A stretch of 39,713 nt of DNA from Clostridia bacterium (GTDB lineage Bacteria > Bacillota > Clostridia > Oscillospirales > CAG-272). Below, piece by piece: positions 17,393 through 25,861 of the stretch. Both the position numbers and the translations under genes were made by a program. The number at the start of each line of letters is the position of its first letter. Within the stretch, counting starts at the first letter, position 1. The notes under the pieces were generated by a model. It made no database searches and had not been told where the DNA came from. It was given only the letters and a program-made list of their open reading frames with translations. Where the stretch lies: contig JAFTUC010000011.1 of NCBI GenBank assembly GCA_017466445.1, forward strand, positions 1-39,713. Direction: 5' to 3'.

Positions 17393-19144
17393 ATGAACGT
17401 AAACATTCCAAGATCCGAGCATCCGCGTCCCGACCGAATGAGAAGCGAGTGGATAAATCTCAACGGCACGTGGGATTTTGAGATCGACAATGCCGACGTC
17501 GGTGCGGCAAAAAGATTTTTTGAACGTGATTCCCTTGAAGGAAGGATCACCGTCCCCTTCTGTCCCGAAAGCTCTCTTTCCGGAGTAGAGCACAAGGATT
17601 TTATGAATTCGGTATGGTACAGAAGAGACATAGACATTCCCGCAGATTGGGCAGAAAAGCGCGTCATCCTTCACATAGACGCATCCGACTATGAGACCAC
17701 CGTCTACGTTAACGCAAAGCGTGTCGGATCGCACTGCGGCGGATATACATCCTTCCTATTCGACATTACCGATTTTCTTAGGGAAAGCGGAAACTATATT
17801 TCGATAAACGTAAAGGACGATATCAGATCGGAGCGTCAGGTAGCCGGAAAGCAGAGCCTTCAGCTCGGCTCCTACGGTTGTCTTTACACGAGGACCACGG
17901 GTATATGGCAGACCGTATGGCTCGAGGCTACAGAAGCCGCTCACACGGTTTCGTACAGAGCCTATCCCAACATTTCCGATCCCTCTGTATCGCTTGAGGT
18001 CATAACCAGCCTTCCCTCAATAGGCGGAAAGCTTTCTGTTGAGGCATATTACGAAGGCAAGTCTGTAGGCTCGGCAAGCGCTGTCATCGATTCTTCATCG
18101 ACGATGCTTAACGTAAAGCTCTCCGAAAAGCACCTTTGGGAATGCGGAAACGGCAGACTTTACGATCTCATCTTCAAGCTTGAAAAGGACGGCAGGACCG
18201 ACGTTTTGAACGGCTATTTCGGACTCCGCGAGGTCTTCCTTTCCAAGGAAAAGGGCTTTATGCTTAACGGTAAGACCGTATTCGGACGCTTCGTGCTCGA
18301 TCAGGGCTTCTATCCCGACGGAATATGCACCGCACCCTCCGACGAGGCGCTCGTATTCGACATCAAGGCATCGATGTCCTGCGGATTCAACGGCGCAAGA
18401 CTTCACCAAAAGGTCTTCGAGCCGAGATTCTTCTATCACGCAGACCGTCTCGGTTACATGGTATGGGCAGAGACCGGAAACTGGGGACTCGATCACACGG
18501 TCGACACCGCAATATATAACTTCCTTCCCGAATGGCTCGAAGAGGTAGAAAGAGATTTCTCGCACCCCTCGCTTATCGGCTGGTGCCCCTTCAATGAGAC
18601 CTGGGACAAGCACGGAAGACAGCAGAGCAACAAATTCCTTGATTCGATATACGATATCACGAAGGCGATAGACAAGACCCGTCCGATCATCACGTCAAGC
18701 GGATCTTATCCGACCGAGCGCACCGATGTCCATGACGTTCACGATTACGAGCAGGACGTTGAAAAATTCCGTTCCTACTACAGTGAGATCGACAAGGGTA
18801 TAGTAAAAGACCAGCTCTTCAGAATCAGCTCAAATAGACAGCACTATAAAACAAATCTCCCCATTTTCGTAAGCGAATACGGCGGAATCGCTTGGGTAAT
18901 GACCGATGATAAGACCGCTTGGGGATACGGAAAGAGCGTTGAGGGCGAGGAGGAATTCTTCGAGAGACTCAAGGGTCTTACCGACGTGCTTCTCGACAAC
19001 GGCAACATTTTCGCTTACTGCTACACTCAGCTTACCGACGTTGAGCAGGAGCAGAACGGACTTCTTACCTACGATCGCCGCTTCAAGTTTGATCCCGCGA
19101 GATATCACGCTATCTTTGCAAAAAAATCGGTAATAGAAGACTGA
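17393..19144 (+). CDS. Glycoside hydrolase family 2 protein, substrate unknown
   Basis: 583 residues. The order is typical GH2: a sugar-binding jelly roll (~1-165, NLNGTWDFEIDN, WYRRDIDIP), an immunoglobulin-like domain (~170-265), and a TIM barrel. The acid/base is Glu402 in FNETWD and the nucleophile is most likely Glu495 in FVSEYGG. There is no signal peptide, so it acts on imported oligosaccharides. The protein is short compared with LacZ-type enzymes and lacks their C-terminal domains, which fits beta-galactosidase, beta-glucuronidase or beta-mannosidase-like members of gut Clostridia. The divergent KDG kinase gene makes a uronide product attractive, by context only. Single-gene unit with its own promoter and terminator. 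Confidence 0.9.
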   Translation: MNVNIPRSEHPRPDRMRSEWINLNGTWDFEIDNADVGAAKRFFERDSLEGRITVPFCPESSLSGVEHKDFMNSVWYRRDIDIPADWAEKRVILHIDASDYETTVYVNAKRVGSHCGGYTSFLFDITDFLRESGNYISINVKDDIRSERQVAGKQSLQLGSYGCLYTRTTGIWQTVWLEATEAAHTVSYRAYPNISDPSVSLEVITSLPSIGGKLSVEAYYEGKSVGSASAVIDSSSTMLNVKLSEKHLWECGNGRLYDLIFKLEKDGRTDVLNGYFGLREVFLSKEKGFMLNGKTVFGRFVLDQGFYPDGICTAPSDEALVFDIKASMSCGFNGARLHQKVFEPRFFYHADRLGYMVWAETGNWGLDHTVDTAIYNFLPEWLEEVERDFSHPSLIGWCPFNETWDKHGRQQSNKFLDSIYDITKAIDKTRPIITSSGSYPTERTDVHDVHDYEQDVEKFRSYYSEIDKGIVKDQLFRISSNRQHYKTNLPIFVSEYGGIAWVMTDDKTAWGYGKSVEGEEEFFERLKGLTDVLLDNGNIFAYCYTQLTDVEQEQNGLLTYDRRFKFDPARYHAIFAKKSVIED

Positions 19145-19150
19145 CATCAT

Positions 19151-19192
19151 AAAAATCACTCGCACCTATCTTCCGTGCGAGTGATTTTTATT
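19151..19192 (+). terminator. Terminator after GH2 gene
   Basis: AAAAATCACTCGCAC (19151-19165) pairs with GTGCGAGTGATTTTT (19175-19189), followed by ATTT. Confidence 0.9.
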
Positions 19193-19231
19193 TCATTTGG
19201 AAAATAGTTATAAAATAAAAAATATAATTAC

Positions 19232-19260
19232 TTGTTTTTAAGTCTATATCGGTATATAAT
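19232..19260 (+). promoter_or_regulatory. Promoter of the 640-residue putative glycosidase gene
   Basis: TTGTTT (19232-19237), 17-base spacer, TATAAT (19255-19260), in very AT-rich DNA. GGAGG at 19280-19284 then sets the start at 19295 rather than the out-of-frame ATG at 19288. Confidence 0.7.
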
Positions 19261-19294
19261 TATTCCGTAAACAAAAATCGGAGGTTTATGATTT

Positions 19295-21217
19295 ATGAGT
19301 AACGTATTTATAAGCGAAAAGGCTCTTTGGAAAAAGCCTTGCACAGGTCAGAGATATTTACACGGACCATATTCCGAAGAGATCGTATCCATGTGGTGCG
19401 ACGGAAAATTTGTGTTTGAACCGGTCGACCCAAGTGAAGATCCCTATTTTTTTGTGGCCTCGGCATTTAAATTTTTAATAGGCGACGAGTATGAAGAGCT
19501 TGATTTCAAAAAGGTAAAGTACCGTTCCGATAAAGACGGGCTTCCGATCCACGGATTTTATCACAAGATCGGAGATCTGAAGATCGACATGGAGGCTTGT
19601 GCAACGATCGAACGTAGCCCCATAGCATATATAAAGGTCACACTTTCCAATCTCGGAAATAAAAAACTCGAAAAGAAGCTTGCTATCATTACTCGCAGCG
19701 GAAATCTCCGCAAGCTTATGGGAATCGAGACCGACTCATACGGGCACCTTAATACCAACATCGGAAACTGGGGCTTTATTCCCACCGAATTCGTCTATGA
19801 AAACAACACGATACACGACCGGAGCTCGACTGTGATACTTAGTGGCACGGATGATATGCATCCCGCATGGCAGGGGGACGTCAAGGGCAGACCTTGGCAT
19901 CATCGCGGTCTGCTCGACCTCAGCGTTTCTCTCGCATCGGGTGAGGAAAAGACCTTTTTCATTGCCTTTTACAGAACCGGAAAGCACTGTATCACCGATT
20001 TTGATTACGAAAAAGAGAAGGATACTATCAAGGATTTTTGGAAAGGCGAACTAAAAAAGATCCACACCTATCCGAAAAACAACAAGAAAAAATACTACAC
20101 GATGGTAAGAACGCTCGTATCCAACTGTCTTCAGATGTTTGCAACTCCTATCGATGCGGATTTTACCATCCCACGTCAAGGAGGAAATCAATCCTACGTT
20201 TGGGGACAGGAAGCGCTCTCTATGTTCAAGGCGCTCGACAGGATAGGTAATTTTTCCGATTATTCCGAAAAGGTATTCGACTCCTTCTATATCGGTGAGC
20301 TTTACGTAAATGACGGCGATGACAAGGGAAGCTATCGCAAATACAAAAACAACGGTGGCACGGCGTGGGCTACTAACGCATCCGGAATCATGGAAAGTCT
20401 TGCATGGCACACCTATTACAAGACCGAAAAGGAATTTGAAAAATACAAAGAATATATCTATGAGACCTTTATGTACCTAGCAAGGCAGCGAGAGACCACC
20501 AAAAACAGTGATTTCCCGGGATACGGACTCTTTCCTCCGAAAAAATCCTGCGACTGGGCGGAAACATTCCAAACGTGGACTAAGACCGACGCGTGGATGT
20601 TGAAATCCTGCGAAGCGGTCATAAAGGCATTTGAAAAATACAGCGATCCGAGAACGGACGAGCTTAGGAGCGTATACGGCGATTATATGGGATGCGCTAA
20701 AAAAATATTTGATAACGTTGTCAAAAAGTACAGCAAAAACGGAGAGCTTCCTATTCCTATGCACGTGGGCAGAGAGATAAAGGATCCTCAGCAGGAAGGT
20801 CCAAACATCCATGATGGAATCATTATCGTATCTTCCGGTATTTGCCCGATAGACAGTATATACGTTGACGAAATAAGAAATTATTACCGCAATCGCTGTC
20901 TGGTCAAAAACGGTCTGCACGGACTTATGAATGACGGACTTATTCCTTGGCATCAGTGGGATCCTTGGGCGGGTCACGTCTGGTATACCGGCTTTGTAGA
21001 GCAGGATTGGTTTGACGTATGTATCAAGCGCGGAGAATTTGTTGAAGCGAAGGAGACCTTGGACGGATCATTAAAGTACAGCATGACCAAAGAATTTTAC
21101 TGCGTCGAAAGATATGCTGACAACGATCCGTACTTCACGCCATGGACCCCCAACGCAAGCTGCAACGGGCGTATCATCGATATGATATACGACTATTATG
21201 AGGCGACCGAGATATGA
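19295..21217 (+). CDS. Putative glycosidase of unrecognised family, (alpha/alpha)6-barrel type
   Basis: 640 residues, no signal peptide. Residues ~1-240 are beta-rich (SPIAYIKVTLSNLG, KTFFIAFYRTG), as in the N-terminal sandwich domains of GH15/GH65/GH94-like enzymes. Residues ~260-640 are helical and rich in Trp, Asp and Glu (GQEALSMFKALDR, DWAETFQTW, NDGLIPWHQWDPWAGHVW, FTPWTPNASCNGR), as in six-hairpin glycosidases. I cannot assign a CAZy family or catalytic pair with confidence; acidic residues in DWAETFQTW and in WHQWDPW are candidates. It stands alone between a promoter and a terminator, next to GH2 and GH127 genes, so a role in glycan breakdown is likely. Confidence 0.7.
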   Translation: MSNVFISEKALWKKPCTGQRYLHGPYSEEIVSMWCDGKFVFEPVDPSEDPYFFVASAFKFLIGDEYEELDFKKVKYRSDKDGLPIHGFYHKIGDLKIDMEACATIERSPIAYIKVTLSNLGNKKLEKKLAIITRSGNLRKLMGIETDSYGHLNTNIGNWGFIPTEFVYENNTIHDRSSTVILSGTDDMHPAWQGDVKGRPWHHRGLLDLSVSLASGEEKTFFIAFYRTGKHCITDFDYEKEKDTIKDFWKGELKKIHTYPKNNKKKYYTMVRTLVSNCLQMFATPIDADFTIPRQGGNQSYVWGQEALSMFKALDRIGNFSDYSEKVFDSFYIGELYVNDGDDKGSYRKYKNNGGTAWATNASGIMESLAWHTYYKTEKEFEKYKEYIYETFMYLARQRETTKNSDFPGYGLFPPKKSCDWAETFQTWTKTDAWMLKSCEAVIKAFEKYSDPRTDELRSVYGDYMGCAKKIFDNVVKKYSKNGELPIPMHVGREIKDPQQEGPNIHDGIIIVSSGICPIDSIYVDEIRNYYRNRCLVKNGLHGLMNDGLIPWHQWDPWAGHVWYTGFVEQDWFDVCIKRGEFVEAKETLDGSLKYSMTKEFYCVERYADNDPYFTPWTPNASCNGRIIDMIYDYYEATEI

Positions 21218-21237
21218 TCTGCTAACATCTCTATAAC

Positions 21238-21275
21238 AAAAAATCGATGCAACTAACCGTTGCATCGATTTTTTT
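21238..21275. terminator. Bidirectional terminator between convergent units
   Basis: AAAAAATCGATGCAAC (21238-21253) and GTTGCATCGATTTTTT (21259-21274) form a 16-bp stem with a five-base loop, followed by T. It ends both the glycosidase gene and the long minus-strand TasA-like operon. Confidence 0.92.
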
Positions 21276-21287
21276 ATTCAAATAATA

Positions 21288-21857
21288 TCAGTTTGATGAC
21301 GAAACGTTAACGACCGGCAGCGGTTCTCCGTCTGCAACGGCAGAGCCTACCGCCTTACCCTCGGTAGAAGCCACAGAGGTTCCCCAGCAAGGGATAAACT
21401 GTATTACGTTTCCGTCCTCAAGTCCGGTTATCTCGAGATATATGATCTCATCGGGCGTTTTTTTCGTTTCTATTTGCGACGTAAAGACAGTCGATCTGAC
21501 ATTGCCGAGGCTATCTGAAACTACTATCTTGCAGTATCCCGTGGTAGCACTGCCCGTCGCGTCGAATTTCAGCTTAAGTGACGTTTTCGCACCGCTTACA
21601 ACGTAGGTACTATCGGCAAGCTCCGTGTAAGATCCGTTATCCTCATATGAGATATCGATATCGTAATTAGCCGACGTAAGCTTATTCGAAGCGGTCGCCT
21701 GCGAGGACGAGAAATACGCATACGCGGAAATCCCCATTGCGAGCAGACAAATTATAACGATTGCGCAGGAGGAGAATATCCGAGCCGTAAAGACTTTATC
21801 GCTCACGTTTTCGCCGTCACGGACTTCAAAAAAGTCCTTATAAAGTTTTTTGAGCAC
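21288..21857 (-). CDS. Small SipW-type signal-bearing secreted protein (last gene of fibre locus)
   Basis: 189 residues from a GTG at 21857, supported by AAAGGAGG eight bases upstream. A 25-residue N-terminal arm precedes a hydrophobic stretch (~27-47), which ends ISAYAYFSSSQATASN. This is a divergent version of the LAWFTD motif found after SipW-dependent signals in TasA/camelysin proteins. The mature part is ~140 residues of predicted beta-sheet (YDIDISYED, TSLKLKFDATGS). It has only two Cys. The protein is probably cleaved by one of the two locus signal peptidases and exported. No family match beyond the signal; minor fibre subunit or tip protein is a guess. Confidence 0.72.
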   Translation of the reverse strand: MLKKLYKDFFEVRDGENVSDKVFTARIFSSCAIVIICLLAMGISAYAYFSSSQATASNKLTSANYDIDISYEDNGSYTELADSTYVVSGAKTSLKLKFDATGSATTGYCKIVVSDSLGNVRSTVFTSQIETKKTPDEIIYLEITGLEDGNVIQFIPCWGTSVASTEGKAVGSAVADGEPLPVVNVSSSN

Positions 21858-21892
21858 GGATCTTACCTCCTTTCCGCTTTTGTCAAATCAAA

Positions 21893-22546
21893 TTACTCGG
21901 GTATTTTATCTATCGTTCCCTTTTGTGAAGCAAAGACCTTTATTCCGAGATCTATAGACGGTGCCAGACCGTTTCTGTAATTAGCGGCATTATCGACGCT
22001 TTTAGGCATATGAACGACAAGCGCTACGTAGACCGCACTATCCTGAGTTTCATTCGCGTCGAGCTCGCCGCGCTGCGAGTAATTTGCAAGATCGTACAGT
22101 GCGTACTGCTTTGCAAGCTCTCTGTCGAGCTCTGCCTCGCTATCGCTGAATATCGCGCCGAACTTAAGATAATCGGGAAGATGTATCACTTTTCCAAGCT
22201 CGTTCATACCGTCAACGGTATTATCGACAGTGACCGAAAGTCTATAGTCGAAATCTATCTCGCCTTTATTCTCGATACGCAGATAAACGACCTGAACGTA
22301 TCCGGGCTCGTAAAGAGCGCTATCGTCGAAAACAGCGGTGTTTTCATCGACCGGAAGATATTTTCCGTCCACCTTATACGAGACCTCAAGGTCGAGAACT
22401 CCTATATCAAAGGTGTTTCGCGTAGCGGGCGTTGTATCGGTAAACCAAGCGAGAGAGGTAGCCGTCCCGAGAAAAGCCCAGACAGCTATCATAAACAGGC
22501 TGACCGAAAGTGCGAATTTTGTGAGTGTTCTGGTTTTTATAGTCAT
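21893..22546 (-). CDS. TasA/camelysin-like secreted protein
   Basis: 217 residues. The signal ends TSLAWFTDTTPATRNTFDIG, the classic SipW-dependent junction followed by the first TasA strand (VLDLEVSYKVDG). EPGYVQVVYLRIENKGEIDFDYRLSV is the usual TasA-family strand pair, and the middle contains a helical insert (ELDRELAKQYALYDL). In Bacillus this family polymerises to biofilm fibres or acts as a surface protease-like protein (camelysin). The domain order closely resembles the N-terminal part of the 754-residue protein at the head of the operon, including YVALVVHMPKSV versus YVALIIYMPTTV. Its ATG overlaps the previous stop by four bases. Confidence 0.85.
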   Translation of the reverse strand: MTIKTRTLTKFALSVSLFMIAVWAFLGTATSLAWFTDTTPATRNTFDIGVLDLEVSYKVDGKYLPVDENTAVFDDSALYEPGYVQVVYLRIENKGEIDFDYRLSVTVDNTVDGMNELGKVIHLPDYLKFGAIFSDSEAELDRELAKQYALYDLANYSQRGELDANETQDSAVYVALVVHMPKSVDNAANYRNGLAPSIDLGIKVFASQKGTIDKIPE

Positions 22547-23250
22547 CTCAAAGCACCTCCTGAAGCATCGGAGTTACCTTGATCGTCTTTTTCTATATCA
22601 TTTGCCTCGTCATCCTTTTTACGCTTCTTAACAAGGATGATAATGATGACGAATACGACCGCAACTGCCACAAAGAGCAGTATTACGTTTCTGAGTCCGT
22701 CTCCTGTTTCGGGGGACGGATCCTCGGGCTCTACGGGAAATTCTTCAACCCTGAACTCCCAAGTAAGATAACCTATCTTTTTGACGTACTCGCTTCCGAG
22801 CGACGTCGGCACAGTAAGAGTTACGTTCAGATCGGCCTCGCCGCCCGAATATATGAGACCGATATAGGTCCAATCGGTAAGCTGAGCGCTCTGATCAGCG
22901 GGTGCTTCGAACATAACGGTATCCGTGATACCCTCAACCTTAAGGCTGAGCTGAGAGAGAAAGTCACGCGATTCCTCGTCTGCACCGAGAGAACGCATAT
23001 ATATCCTTACTTTTACTTTTTCGGATGCATCGTTTCTGACCATGATCTTTTGTTTGATCACATCACCGGGCATAACATCCTTCATGTCGGTGAAAAGGTC
23101 GGTGGGGGAATAGTCGCTACCGGGACTGAAAATGAAATTACCCGAATCTCCGCTATACGTTACGTTTCCTTTGGCAAACGCCGAAAGGCCACTAACGGAC
23201 ATAACGGTAATCACAGCGAGAACAGCGGCTATTATTTTTATTTTTTTCAT
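22543..23250 (-). CDS. Membrane/cell-wall anchored accessory protein with SPETG sorting-like motif
   Basis: 235 residues. An ordinary Sec signal peptide (KKIKIIAAVLAVITVMSVS, cut near SAFA) replaces the SipW type. The extracellular part (~25-175) is beta-rich and includes PGDVIKQKIMVRNDASEKVKVRIYM, as in TasA-like and DUF11-type beta-sandwiches. The tail has SPETGDGLRN, then a ~20-residue hydrophobic segment, then KKRKK and ~25 polar residues. SPETG fits a sortase motif of the xPxTG type, although the tail after the basic residues is longer than usual; the protein may instead stay a membrane anchor. No sortase gene is in the window. It could be the base that holds the fibre to the cell, similar in role to TapA. 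Confidence 0.78.
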   Translation of the reverse strand: MKKIKIIAAVLAVITVMSVSGLSAFAKGNVTYSGDSGNFIFSPGSDYSPTDLFTDMKDVMPGDVIKQKIMVRNDASEKVKVRIYMRSLGADEESRDFLSQLSLKVEGITDTVMFEAPADQSAQLTDWTYIGLIYSGGEADLNVTLTVPTSLGSEYVKKIGYLTWEFRVEEFPVEPEDPSPETGDGLRNVILLFVAVAVVFVIIIILVKKRKKDDEANDIEKDDQGNSDASGGALR

Positions 23251-23263
23251 ATCCGCACCTCAC

Positions 23264-23824
23264 TTAATCTGCAGGCCAGCCGAGAGCTTCCCATGCATTT
23301 TCGGCAGGGTTGTTCTCACTCTGAACAGCCTGTGCGGAAACGGTGAGCGTAAGTACAGATCCGATAAAATCGTTATCTACCTTATCACCTATGATCTCAA
23401 CCTGATTAAAAAACGGCTTCGTGGTCTCGCCGGGATCCACGATATCAATGTAGTAATAGAATCCGTCATCCTTGAGGATCCAATTTTTAGTATCGATATC
23501 GATCCCCAGGCAATCCTTTGCACTGAGATCCTTTCCGCTTACTCCGCTGACGAGCTTCACTCTCAGATAAAAGGGATGCTCGCAAGCGCTTTCAATGGTT
23601 ACTATCTTTCCGACGACCTGACCCGGCATAACGGGTATTCCCTCCTCGGGAAAATCGGATCCGTCGGACTGCTTTTCATGAATTATAAACTGAATGTTTC
23701 CGGAGGTAACGACGTTATTTGCCTGACCGACAGTTGTATAAAAAGCAAGCGTGCCCTGCGTAAGCATTGAAAAAATTATTGCGACCATAGCTATTGCAAA
23801 CAGTCTGAACTTGATTTTTTTCAT
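23264..23824 (-). CDS. TasA-like secreted protein with SipW-type signal
   Basis: 186 residues. The signal (KIKFRLFAIAMVAIIFSMLTQ) ends GTLAFYTTVGQANNVVTSGN, a variant of LAWFTD with Phe-Tyr in place of Trp-Phe. Next comes a TasA-type strand pattern: IQFIIHEKQ, IPVMPGQVVGKIVTIESACEHPFYLRVKL. Two mature Cys are present (AC and DC), unlike most of its neighbours. AAAGGAGG precedes the ATG. The gene starts just after a 16-bp perfect palindrome that separates it from the upstream gene, and is followed 13 bases later by the anchored-protein gene. Structural component or adaptor is the likely role. Confidence 0.82.
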   Translation of the reverse strand: MKKIKFRLFAIAMVAIIFSMLTQGTLAFYTTVGQANNVVTSGNIQFIIHEKQSDGSDFPEEGIPVMPGQVVGKIVTIESACEHPFYLRVKLVSGVSGKDLSAKDCLGIDIDTKNWILKDDGFYYYIDIVDPGETTKPFFNQVEIIGDKVDNDFIGSVLTLTVSAQAVQSENNPAENAWEALGWPAD

Positions 23825-23866
23825 TTATCGTTTCCTCCTTTCATGAAATTTTAGTGCTTCCACTTA

Positions 23867-23901
23867 TTTTCGAATATCCCTTTGTAAGGGATATTCGAAA
23901 A
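23867..23901. repeat. 16-bp perfect palindrome with 3-base loop inside the fibre operon
   Basis: TTTTCGAATATCCCTT (23867-23882), loop TGT, and AAGGGATATTCGAAAA (23886-23901). In the mRNA (minus strand) the 3' arm ends in A, not U, so it is not a standard terminator. It lies between the 350-residue protein gene and the next gene. A stabilising 3' hairpin or RNase processing site that separates a highly expressed subunit from downstream genes is likely. Confidence 0.75.
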
Positions 23902-23915
23902 TTTGCGGACTGAAA

Positions 23916-24968
23916 TCAGTTGCTAAAAGGGAATACAAGAACGTTCTGGAAGTAGTCCTCGTAATTAGCAACGTCGAAGATGGGCGTTCCGTTGAGCGTT
24001 GTATCGGTGGAGATATAAACGCAAAGTCCGCCTGCACCCTCAGCCTTTACGACATAAGCGCCGTCAGGAACGGTAAGATTGCAACTGTCGATAATAATCG
24101 TAGCGTTGTTAAATTCTGTGGGAACAACAACAAATGCTTCGTTAACAGTTGCAGTTACACCGGTGAAGGATCCCTCTGCGGTACCATTCTCACCGATTGT
24201 GTAGTAAACGTCAGCAGTAGCGTTCTCGTTTACCTTTCCGTTAGCCTTGATATCCTCGTCAGCATAGCCGGCGACGGTACCCTCTGCATCCCAGTAAAGC
24301 TCGAAAGCTCTCTGAGCGGTAGTTACCATTGCGCCGGGAGTTGCGGGATCACCAAGATGCTCGGACTGGATAACCTGACCGAGAATGCTTACCTCAAAAT
24401 CTCTCATTTCCTGAGCCTGCTCAAGGGTAAGACCGGTAGGAATTACTACTTCCTTAAAGAGCTCTTCGGTGGTAGCACCTGCTGCAAGCTCAGTGTTGTA
24501 GTAGTAAATGTAAACGAGCTCATCGTCAACCGTATAGAGGATGTCTGTGAGAGTCCAGGTGTCTGCAGTTCCGGGGAGGAACTTGTCAGCATCGCCCCAT
24601 GCTCCTTCCATTGCCTCTCTGAGGATACGAGCCTCAGTAACGGTAACGATAGCACGAACAAACTGAGGATGGATTCCGGTGTTGGTAAGGTAAGGAGCCT
24701 TACTGAAACGCTGACCGGGAAGAATATCCTCATAGATTGCTCCTTCGTCATCAGCGGTATCCTTGCCATAGTCTACACCGTCAACGGTCTCCCACACGTC
24801 AATACCGAAAACATCATCGGGATCGGTGTTGGAGTCACCAACGTAGAACTCGTTGGTTACAGAATCGCTTGCGGTGAACCATGCAAGAGTACCCATGGAA
24901 AGGATAGCAACAAGACAGAGAGCAACAGCAACAACAACAATCTTCTTCTTTGTGGACATGTTTTTCAT
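23916..24968 (-). CDS. TasA-like major secreted protein candidate
   Basis: 350 residues. The signal (KKKIVVVAVALCLVAILSM) ends GTLAWFTASDSVTNEFYVG. The mature N-terminal part is acidic and camelysin-like: YEDILPGQRFSKAPYLTNTGIHPQFVRAIVTV is the conserved strand pair in SipW-dependent proteins. Residues ~215-350 add a second beta-rich, Cys-poor domain (NATADVYYTIGENGTAEGSF, NNATIIIDSCNLTVPDGAYVVKAEG) resembling a partial beta-helix. The gene uses frequent codons such as GAG, GTT and ACT. It is flanked by 113 bases with a palindrome upstream and by a stable hairpin downstream, a layout that suggests high expression. Likely a fibre subunit. Confidence 0.85.
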   Translation of the reverse strand: MKNMSTKKKIVVVAVALCLVAILSMGTLAWFTASDSVTNEFYVGDSNTDPDDVFGIDVWETVDGVDYGKDTADDEGAIYEDILPGQRFSKAPYLTNTGIHPQFVRAIVTVTEARILREAMEGAWGDADKFLPGTADTWTLTDILYTVDDELVYIYYYNTELAAGATTEELFKEVVIPTGLTLEQAQEMRDFEVSILGQVIQSEHLGDPATPGAMVTTAQRAFELYWDAEGTVAGYADEDIKANGKVNENATADVYYTIGENGTAEGSFTGVTATVNEAFVVVPTEFNNATIIIDSCNLTVPDGAYVVKAEGAGGLCVYISTDTTLNGTPIFDVANYEDYFQNVLVFPFSN

Positions 24969-25005
24969 TTTCTTTTTACTCCTTTCTTTAAGATTTTATT
25001 TTAAC

Positions 25006-25017
25006 GCCGTATACGGC
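25006..25017. promoter_or_regulatory. 12-bp palindrome GCCGTATACGGC upstream of 350-residue gene
   Basis: A perfect dyad in AT-rich DNA, about 40 bases before the downstream start codon and 65 bases after the previous stop. It could be an operator or a small mRNA hairpin. No well-spaced promoter boxes go with it. Confidence 0.35.
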
Positions 25018-25081
25018 AATAAAATACAATCATTCAAGAAAAATTTATTTTATTTTTTGATTACCGAATAAATCTCTGCGC

Positions 25082-25861
25082 TTACGGAGTTACGAGTGAG
25101 AAGTCGGGGAGACTGTCGACTCCGCTTCCGAAGCCTCCAATAAAAGCTTCTTCGGCGCTTCCGAATCCCTCGACCTGGATCGCCTGGGTCGCAACGTAGA
25201 TATCGAGTCTGTCTCTCGCGTCGAAGCCGCCTACCGTCTGACCGTTCATTACGAAGTAAGCATCCGAAATATCTCCGTTTGCATCGCGTATAACGTCAAG
25301 ATCAGCGATCATATCGATATAAACGCCTTCGATAACGGGAGCTGTCGTTGCTTTGGGTGCAAGGACCGTATTATATCTGTAAAGATATACGTTATAGAGC
25401 ATACCGTCGATAATAACGTCAAGGAATTTTTCCTGATCGCCCGCGAGCGAATTATCAACGTCTGTAACGAGCGTCCAACCGTTAGCGGCAAGATTTTCGT
25501 CATAGATATGTACCACTCCTGCGTTATCAAGAGAAGCGGGAACTGCTACATACGTTTGAACATAAGCGTTATTCTTGCCGATATTCTCGACAGTTACGAT
25601 CTTATCCTGAAAATTATCATCATTTATTGCATTGTTGTTATCAATAACGGGAATGAGCATCTTGTCGTTTTCAAAGGGCTCAAGATTTCCGTTTTCGTCG
25701 TACTGCTGCTCGTGCTGAACGATCTCGATGCTTCCTATCGTGAAGACGTTCTTCACCTCGTCGGTATCCATAAACCAAGCAAGAGACCCGCCGATCATGG
25801 CGACAGCGGCTATTGCAACGACGATACTGACAACTGCTATCAGCTTCTTTTTAGTCGTCAT
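25082..25861 (-). CDS. TasA-like secreted protein
   Basis: 259 residues from the ATG at 25861 (MTTKKKLIAVVSIVVAIAAV), which has GGAGGAG nine bases upstream. The longer frame upstream of it is Arg-rich and out of phase with the real upstream gene. The signal ends GGSLAWFMDTDEVKNVFTIG and is followed by IEIVQHEQQYDENG, then IVTVENIGKNNAYVQTYVAVP, the TasA-family strand pair. The C-terminal ~110 residues are acidic and end GFGSGVDSLPDFSLVTP. The start overlaps the end of the signal peptidase gene by 11 bases. Exported and matured by that peptidase is the simple expectation. Confidence 0.85.
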   Translation of the reverse strand: MTTKKKLIAVVSIVVAIAAVAMIGGSLAWFMDTDEVKNVFTIGSIEIVQHEQQYDENGNLEPFENDKMLIPVIDNNNAINDDNFQDKIVTVENIGKNNAYVQTYVAVPASLDNAGVVHIYDENLAANGWTLVTDVDNSLAGDQEKFLDVIIDGMLYNVYLYRYNTVLAPKATTAPVIEGVYIDMIADLDVIRDANGDISDAYFVMNGQTVGGFDARDRLDIYVATQAIQVEGFGSAEEAFIGGFGSGVDSLPDFSLVTP

